Positions 16,515-21,469 of a DNA stretch of 21,469 nt are shown here, in pieces. The first letter of the stretch is position 1. The number at the start of each line of letters is the position of its first letter. Location of the stretch: NCBI GenBank assembly GCA_021295935.1, contig JAGWBL010000002.1, positions 1,658 to 23,126 on the forward strand, read 5' to 3'. The translations under genes were made by a program, and so were the position numbers. The DNA is from Pseudomonadales bacterium (GTDB lineage: Bacteria > Pseudomonadota > Gammaproteobacteria > Pseudomonadales > Azotimanducaceae). The notes under the pieces were generated by a model, which saw only the letters and a list, made by a program, of their open reading frames with translations, was not told the DNA's origin and ran no database searches.

Positions 16515-17726
16515 CTAGTTCTTGCTCCCGGTCGCAATCTCGTGGAACGGAATGCCCTTGTCCACTCTAGGATCTTGGGGCATGCCAAGAACTCTCTCGG
16601 CCAAGATGTTCAGCATGATTTCGTCTGAGCCTCCCGCAATCCTTATGCCCGGCGACCCCAGAAACGCGTAACCGAGCTGCCCTTCTCCTGCTGCAAGGTC
16701 GCGTTGCATCACGGCGCCGCAGAACTCGAGCAAGTCCATGGCGAACGACGCCATGTCCTGGGACTGCACGGCACCCACCAACTTGCTGATGCTGTTCTCG
16801 GGGCCGGGAATTTCACCTCGGGAAAGCGCAGTCATGGCGCGATAACCCGTGTACTTGAGCCCCATCTCCCGGCAGTACCAATGCGCCAGCCGGGCTCGGA
16901 CAGCTCGATCCTCAATAGCGGGCCGCCCGTCGATCTCGGTCTGCTCCGCAAGCCGAAACAGATGTCGAGTGTTCAAGCCGCCGCCGCCGCCGATGGCCAA
17001 GCGCTCGTGCATGAGCGTGGTCATGGAGACCTGCCAACCCTGACCGACGGCTCCCAACCGCTGCCTGTCAGGCACGCGCACGTCATTGAAGTACACCTCG
17101 TTAAAGTTCGAGTCCCCGGAAATCTGCTTGATGGGACGTGTCTCGATCCCGGCCGACTTCATGTCCACGAAGAAGTAGGTCAGCCCCTGGTGCTTGGGGA
17201 CGGTGGGATCCGATCGCACCACCACGATTCCGTAGTCGCTGTAGTGCGCGCCCGACGTCCAGATCTTCTGCCCGTTCAGAATCCAGTCGTCGCCTTCGCG
17301 TTCCGCTCGCATTCTGAGCGCGGCCAGGTCGGATCCGCTTGCCGGCTCGCTGAACAACTGGCACCAGATGTGCTCTCCTGATGCCAGCGGAGGAAGGTGC
17401 TTCCGCTTCACCTCCTCGTTGGCCCACTGCATCAGCGTCGGCGCCGCCATGCCCTGGCCGATGCTCAACACGCCCGTCGGCGGAGAGAGACGGGACTCCT
17501 CCTGATTCCAGATCACCTGCTGCATCGCGGAGGAATCGCGGCCGCCGTATTCCTTGGGCCATCGGATGCAAGCCCAGCCTGCGTCGTACTTGCGCTTCTG
17601 CCAGTACTTGCAGCGTTCCACCTCGTCCATGCCGGCGAGCTCTCGCTCGGAAGGCACGTGCTTCTCGAGCCATGCCCTGGCCTCAGCCCTGAATCTGGCT
17701 TCCTCAGGAGAGTCGCTGAAATCCAC
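16515..17726 (-). CDS. Acyl-CoA dehydrogenase, probable catalytic subunit of a heteromeric enzyme
   Basis: This FAD enzyme oxidises an acyl-CoA to the 2,3-enoyl-CoA. The 403-residue product has the N-terminal helical domain, the middle-domain motif QLFSEPASGSDLAAL (123-137) with DWILNGQKIWTSGA (147-160), and the C-terminal GSPGIRIAGGSDEIMLNILAERVLG. The glutamate found in medium-chain enzymes just before GG is missing (IAGGSDE). A candidate base is E241 in MTTLMHERLAIGG, the position used by isovaleryl-CoA dehydrogenase-type enzymes. Size, residue pattern and an adjacent partner of 370 residues resemble FadE26/FadE27-type (ChsE4-ChsE5) alpha2beta2 enzymes known from steroid side-chain oxidation, though the substrate here is unknown. 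The GTG start has GGAGA 9 bases upstream, overlapping the end of the partner gene. Confidence 0.9.
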   Translation of the reverse strand: MDFSDSPEEARFRAEARAWLEKHVPSERELAGMDEVERCKYWQKRKYDAGWACIRWPKEYGGRDSSAMQQVIWNQEESRLSPPTGVLSIGQGMAAPTLMQWANEEVKRKHLPPLASGEHIWCQLFSEPASGSDLAALRMRAEREGDDWILNGQKIWTSGAHYSDYGIVVVRSDPTVPKHQGLTYFFVDMKSAGIETRPIKQISGDSNFNEVYFNDVRVPDRQRLGAVGQGWQVSMTTLMHERLAIGGGGGLNTRHLFRLAEQTEIDGRPAIEDRAVRARLAHWYCREMGLKYTGYRAMTALSRGEIPGPENSISKLVGAVQSQDMASFAMDLLEFCGAVMQRDLAAGEGQLGYAFLGSPGIRIAGGSDEIMLNILAERVLGMPQDPRVDKGIPFHEIATGSKN

Positions 17727-17741
17727 GTATCGGATTCTCCA

Positions 17742-18854
17742 TCAGGCCGCGTTTGCCTGTTCGTAGGCCGTGACCAAGCGTTCCTGCCACCAAGTCTCGC
17801 TCCCGACGGCAAGCGACAGCAACTTCGCCCGGCGGTAGTGGAACTGGCAATCGAATTCCCAGGTGAATCCCATGCCGCCATGTGTCTGAATGTTCTCCTT
17901 CGAAGAGTAGTAGTAGGCCTGCGAGGCGCTGACCCTGGCAGTTGCCGCGGCCAGCGGCAATTCGGGTGCGTCGTTGGCGAGGGCCCAGATCCCGTAATAG
18001 CAATTGGATCGGGCGAGCGTGTTGTTGACGTACGCATGTGCGAGCTTGTGCTTGATGGCCTGGAAGCTCCCGATGGGACGCCCGAACGCGTACCGCTCCA
18101 GCGAATACTGCCTGGCTTGCTCGAGCGCCGCATCCGATCCTCCCACCTGTTCCCACGCGAACAACACGGCGGCCCTGTTCATCAGATTCTCTAGCAGTTC
18201 CCATCCTTGGCCCGCCACTCCCATGCATTCAACCGGTGCGTCGTTCGCTTCGATCCAAGCGTGGCTGCGAGTGCGATCCACCGTCTCGATCGTCCGTCGG
18301 TTCAAGTGCTCGCCGCGCACAAGGAACATGCTCGGCTTTCCGAGTGCGGCATCTTGTGCGACCACGACCACGAAGTCCGCCACATCCCCATCCGGCACGG
18401 GATATTTCTCGCCGCTCATCACACCACTTGAAACCCTGGTCTTGAGCTGGCTTGGAACTGGTCGCCCCGGCCCTTCCGCGACCGCCAAGGTCCCAATCGC
18501 TTCACCGATCGCGAGCTGCGGAAGCCATTCCTGTTTCTGCTCCTCGGATCCTGCCAACAGCAACGCTTCTGCCGCGAAGTAGACGGAGGAAGAGAACGGT
18601 ACAGGCGCGGTTGCACGGCCGAGTTCTTCGGCCATCACGCAGAGCTCGTAATGACTGAGACCCAACCCGCCATACGAAACCGGAATTGTGGTGCCCAACC
18701 ATCCCAAGCTGGCGATGCCCCGCCAGAGCTCGCGGTCGTAGGGCTCTTCGCCTTCGAGAATGCAGCGGACGACCGAGGGTGGACAATGCTCGTCCAGGAA
18801 GGCGCGGGCTTGCTCTCGCACCAGCTTCTGATCGTCCGACAACTCGAAATTCAA
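17742..18854 (-). CDS. Acyl-CoA dehydrogenase-like protein, probable non-catalytic partner subunit
   Basis: The 370-residue product has the acyl-CoA dehydrogenase fold: an N-terminal domain with YGGLGLSHYELCVMAEELGR, a shortened middle domain without the usual SEP/WITNG motifs, and the C-terminal flavin-contact segments RYAFGRPIGSFQAIKHK (254-270) and QTHGGMGFTWEFD (323-335). Where the partner has E241 this protein has R227 (LMNRAAV), and no glutamate sits at the medium-chain position either, so it probably lacks the catalytic base and helps bind flavin in a mixed complex. It is the first gene of the pair; its stop lies 15 bases before the partner. The TTG start has GAGGAG 6 bases upstream. 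An independent enzyme is less likely. Confidence 0.88.
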   Translation of the reverse strand: MNFELSDDQKLVREQARAFLDEHCPPSVVRCILEGEEPYDRELWRGIASLGWLGTTIPVSYGGLGLSHYELCVMAEELGRATAPVPFSSSVYFAAEALLLAGSEEQKQEWLPQLAIGEAIGTLAVAEGPGRPVPSQLKTRVSSGVMSGEKYPVPDGDVADFVVVVAQDAALGKPSMFLVRGEHLNRRTIETVDRTRSHAWIEANDAPVECMGVAGQGWELLENLMNRAAVLFAWEQVGGSDAALEQARQYSLERYAFGRPIGSFQAIKHKLAHAYVNNTLARSNCYYGIWALANDAPELPLAAATARVSASQAYYYSSKENIQTHGGMGFTWEFDCQFHYRRAKLLSLAVGSETWWQERLVTAYEQANAA

Positions 18855-18936
18855 TCTCCGCTCCTCGTAGCTCGGGAGTTCAGTCAGGGCCGTGCAGAAG
18901 CCGTAAAAATTCTATCCATGCCTTAGACTGTCCCAA
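18855..18936. promoter_or_regulatory. Short divergent promoter region
   Basis: These 82 bases separate the dehydrogenase pair (leftward) from nadE (rightward), so both promoters must lie here or inside the genes. On the plus strand TAAAAAT (18904-18910) and TAGACT (18924-18929) could be -10 boxes for nadE. The second would place transcription start at or near the ATG (a leaderless message), which would fit the lack of a ribosome site. No clear -35 box is visible. Confidence 0.25.
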
Positions 18937-20856
18937 ATGGACCTCGGAAGCCTTGGATTCGCCCGCATGGGCGCTTGTTCGCCGTCCGTCGCGCTCGCGA
19001 ATCCGGCCGAGAATGCCACAAGGATCCAGTCGCTTTACGAGCAACTGTCGGCCGAGGGCTGCTCTGTCGTTCTGACGCCGGAACTCTCGCTCACGGGCTA
19101 CAGCTGCGAAGATCTCTTCTACGGGTCCGAACTGCTTGAGGAGTCGGAGCGTTGCCTTTTCGAACTTGCTCGCCAAACCAAGCGGGTCGCGCTCGTCGTG
19201 GGCGCGCCGCTGCGCATCACCGACGGGCGATTGCTGAATTGCGCGTTCGTCTGTGTTCAGGGTAACATACAGGGCGCCGTGCCCAAGTCCGAGCTTCCGA
19301 ATACCGGAGAGTTCCACGACCGGCGTTGGTTCGCCCCTGGAGCTGAGGTGAGCACGAACCTCCCTGCACCCCAGGGAAGTTTTCCTGTCGGAAGAAACTT
19401 GCTGTTCGAGATCGGTCCGGCCCGGTTCGGCATCGAGATCTGCGAAGACCTCTGGGCCCCCATCTCGCCCGGAGTGGAGCACGCCGTCGCCGGAGCGAAC
19501 GTCCTGTTGAACCTGTCGGCGAGCAACGAGATCGTCGGCAAGTCCGACTACCGCAGGGATCTGGTTCGGATGCAGAGCGGCAAGTGCATCGCGGGATACC
19601 TCTACGCAGGCGCCAGCATCTGGGAATCAACCAAGGATGTCGTTTACGGCGGTCATTCGATCGCGGCCGAGAATGGCGTTGTGCTTGGCGAGTCGGCCGT
19701 GCTCGAGCGGCTCCCGGACCCACTGATCGCTGAATTCGATGTTGCGAAGCTTGAACACCAGCGTGGATTGAACAGCAACTTCCTGTCGGCTCCGCGGAAC
19801 AACAAGCACCGGACGGTCCCTCTCGGAACGGGATCGCCACTGCCGTCGCTGCGGAGGAAGATCCACGCCCATCCGTTCGTGCCTGATTCCGAGACGGATC
19901 TTGACGCTCGTGCGAGCGTGGTGCTGCGGATACAGACGATGGGTCTGCTTCGACGATTCTGCGCAGCAGGATGTCGAAGGCTGGTCGTCGGAATCTCCGG
20001 CGGGCTCGACTCGGCCCTCGCATTGCTTGCATGCCACGAGGTCATGTCGGAACTAGGAAGCGATGCGGTCGAGATCCTGCCCATCTGGATGCCCGGGCCG
20101 GGCACGTCGTCCCAGACGTCGACCCGAGTGGATGCTCTGGTGCGAGCGCTGGGCCTCAACTTGCGAACGATTCCGATCAGTCGTGCCGTCGAGCAGCACT
20201 TGGCCGACATCGGACATGAAGGAGCTCTTGACCTGACCTTCGAGAATGCGCAGGCTCGAGAACGCACTCAGGTGCTGTTCGACGTGGCGAACCAGGAGAA
20301 TGGCCTGGTGGTTGGGTCCAGTGACATGTCGGAACTGGCGCTGGGTTGGTGCACCTACAGCGGCGATCACATGTCCGCGTACGCCGTGAACGCCGGCATT
20401 CCCAAGACACTGGTAGCGGCAATGGTTCGGTGGTACGCGTACCGTCGCGCGGACGCGCGTTTGCAAGCCCAACTCGAGGATGTGCTGAAAGCGCCCATGA
20501 GCCCCGAGCTTCTGCCGGGGGCAGACGGTTCCATCTCGCAACGGACGGAAGACATTCTTGGGCCCTTCGAGCTGCACGACTTCTTTCTTCACGAGTTGCT
20601 CCGATGCGGAAGTTCGGTTCGGAGGATCTACCATCTCGCCCGACAGGCGTTCGAGAACCGCTACTCCGGACAGTTCATCCGAGAATGCCTGAAGACTTTC
20701 GTGTTCAGGTTCCATTCACAGCAGTTCAAGCGCACCACCCTGCCTGCCGGACCCAAGGTCGGCACCGTGAGCCTGTCGCCGCGAGGCGACTGGAGAATGC
20801 CAGACGAAACAGACCCCAACAAGTTGCTGGAAACCATCGATGAACTTGACGACTAG
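18937..20856 (+). CDS. nadE: Glutamine-dependent NAD(+) synthetase
   Basis: This enzyme catalyses the last step of NAD biosynthesis: deamido-NAD plus glutamine and ATP give NAD, AMP and glutamate. The 639-residue product is the long two-domain type. The N-terminal nitrilase-like glutaminase domain has E49 (TPELSLTGY), K117 (PKSELPN) and C169 (GIEICEDLW), which supply ammonia. The C-terminal synthetase domain has the ATP loop SGGLDS (354-359) and SDMSELALGWCTYSGDHM. The PKSELPN...EF...RRWFAPG segment resembles the Mycobacterium-type enzyme. I kept the ATG at 18937; it has no ribosome site, and an ATG at codon 11 is an alternative. It ends with TAG and overlaps the next gene by 17 bases. Confidence 0.96.
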   Translation: MDLGSLGFARMGACSPSVALANPAENATRIQSLYEQLSAEGCSVVLTPELSLTGYSCEDLFYGSELLEESERCLFELARQTKRVALVVGAPLRITDGRLLNCAFVCVQGNIQGAVPKSELPNTGEFHDRRWFAPGAEVSTNLPAPQGSFPVGRNLLFEIGPARFGIEICEDLWAPISPGVEHAVAGANVLLNLSASNEIVGKSDYRRDLVRMQSGKCIAGYLYAGASIWESTKDVVYGGHSIAAENGVVLGESAVLERLPDPLIAEFDVAKLEHQRGLNSNFLSAPRNNKHRTVPLGTGSPLPSLRRKIHAHPFVPDSETDLDARASVVLRIQTMGLLRRFCAAGCRRLVVGISGGLDSALALLACHEVMSELGSDAVEILPIWMPGPGTSSQTSTRVDALVRALGLNLRTIPISRAVEQHLADIGHEGALDLTFENAQARERTQVLFDVANQENGLVVGSSDMSELALGWCTYSGDHMSAYAVNAGIPKTLVAAMVRWYAYRRADARLQAQLEDVLKAPMSPELLPGADGSISQRTEDILGPFELHDFFLHELLRCGSSVRRIYHLARQAFENRYSGQFIRECLKTFVFRFHSQQFKRTTLPAGPKVGTVSLSPRGDWRMPDETDPNKLLETIDELDD

Positions 20857-21469
20857 CCTCCGATCCCTTGTTCAGCTGGCGGCGACCTCCTTCCTTGTGG
20901 CCTCTGCGTCCGGGCTGGAGTTGGAACGGCACCGTTACTGCGGCATGCAAGGGGTGTGGCTCCAGACACTCGGATCTGGCGGGCTCGAGTTCAAGAACAA
21001 GCGCCTCGGAGCCTCCTACCTGATCTGGCACAACGACGATGCGGTGGCGCTCATCGACGCCGGAGACGGCGCCAAGTACGCGTTCGGCGAAGCGGGCGCC
21101 AAGTTCGAGGATCTGAAGGTGATTCTGGTGACGCGCGGCACGCTTGATCGCATATCAGGCCTTCCCGCATTCCTTGCATCCTCCATGCGAGCCTCGCGCA
21201 GCGAGCCGCTGACCTTGCTGGGACCCGAGGGCAACGACAACCACTTGGGAATCGAGAAACGGTTGCAGGGCCTCATGGGAAATGAAGGGGCCTGGAGCGA
21301 GCACTCTGAATCTCTGTCCAGGAACCGGGAGCGTGGAGAAGGACTTCGGGTTCGTGAAGTTCGAGCCATCGGCAATCGGACATGGTCGCAGGCCGTCAGC
21401 CCGGGCGTGAGTGTTGCCGCCTTGCCGGTTTATCACGCGGGCATTCCATCCGTGGCATGGAGGGTCGAG
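20840..21469 (+). CDS. Secreted metallo-beta-lactamase-fold protein with degenerate metal site, partial
   Basis: The frame runs off the right edge after 210 codons. Residues 1-25 look like a signal peptide: a positive start, hydrophobic LVQLAATSFLV, and an ASA-like cleavage site. The rest follows a periplasmic RNase Z-like hydrolase family: TLGSGG (43-48), ASYLIWHNDDAVALIDAGDG (58-77), LTLLGPEGN (124-132) and AALPVYHAGIPSVAWRVE (193-210). The expected THLHxDHxxGLP motif reads TRGTLDRISGLP (98-109), so all three histidines are replaced and only D103 remains. D73 and H199 are kept. It may be a non-catalytic member or a recent inactivation. The ATG at 20840 overlaps nadE by 17 bases; a later ATG at codon 36 would remove the signal peptide and is less likely. 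Confidence 0.8.
   Translation, partial: MNLTTSLRSLVQLAATSFLVASASGLELERHRYCGMQGVWLQTLGSGGLEFKNKRLGASYLIWHNDDAVALIDAGDGAKYAFGEAGAKFEDLKVILVTRGTLDRISGLPAFLASSMRASRSEPLTLLGPEGNDNHLGIEKRLQGLMGNEGAWSEHSESLSRNRERGEGLRVREVRAIGNRTWSQAVSPGVSVAALPVYHAGIPSVAWRVE

Noticed and set aside
16287..16628. Plus-strand frame of 113 residues
   Set aside because: It runs antisense into the dehydrogenase gene, is arginine-rich and lacks a ribosome site.

Overview
The window looks like GC-rich chromosomal DNA from a gammaproteobacterium. The main evidence is a complex I operon of the Escherichia coli/Pseudomonas type: nuoC and nuoD are fused, and NuoG is a long form (905 residues) whose four cysteine clusters, including the extra N7 cluster, fall at the same residue numbers as in E. 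coli NuoG. I cannot name the genus.

Layout. Positions 1-11281 (minus strand) hold a compact operon read right to left: nuoA-B-CD-E-F-G-H-I-J-K-L. Most junctions overlap by 1-4 bases or are only a few bases apart. nuoL runs off the left edge and carries an in-frame TAG at codon 163, with a fully conserved NuoL frame on both sides. Positions 11282-13302 are an accessory stretch: two adjacent inverted repeats upstream of nuoA, a four-helix membrane protein (plus strand), a 465-base gap with imperfect inverted repeats, and a two-gene cassette (66-residue unknown protein plus cupin-like protein). Positions 13349-15961 (minus) hold clpB, followed upstream by a 553-base gap without a convincing gene. 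Positions 16515-18854 (minus) hold two different acyl-CoA dehydrogenase genes that probably encode the two subunits of one heteromeric enzyme. Divergently, nadE (18937-20856, plus) encodes glutamine-dependent NAD synthetase. It overlaps a secreted metallo-beta-lactamase-fold protein that runs off the right edge and has lost most of its metal-binding motif.

Function. The left half makes the NADH:quinone oxidoreductase that uses NADH produced, among others, by acyl-CoA oxidation; nadE makes the NAD cofactor; ClpB is a general disaggregase. No rRNA, tRNA, CRISPR array, intact insertion sequence or phage structural gene was seen. The most notable points are the amber codon in nuoL, the degenerate metallo-beta-lactamase-fold protein, the split acyl-CoA dehydrogenase pair, and the cupin cassette. 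Stop codons of the 17 genes whose ends are visible are nine TAG, eight TGA and no TAA, and about half of the starts are GTG or TTG.
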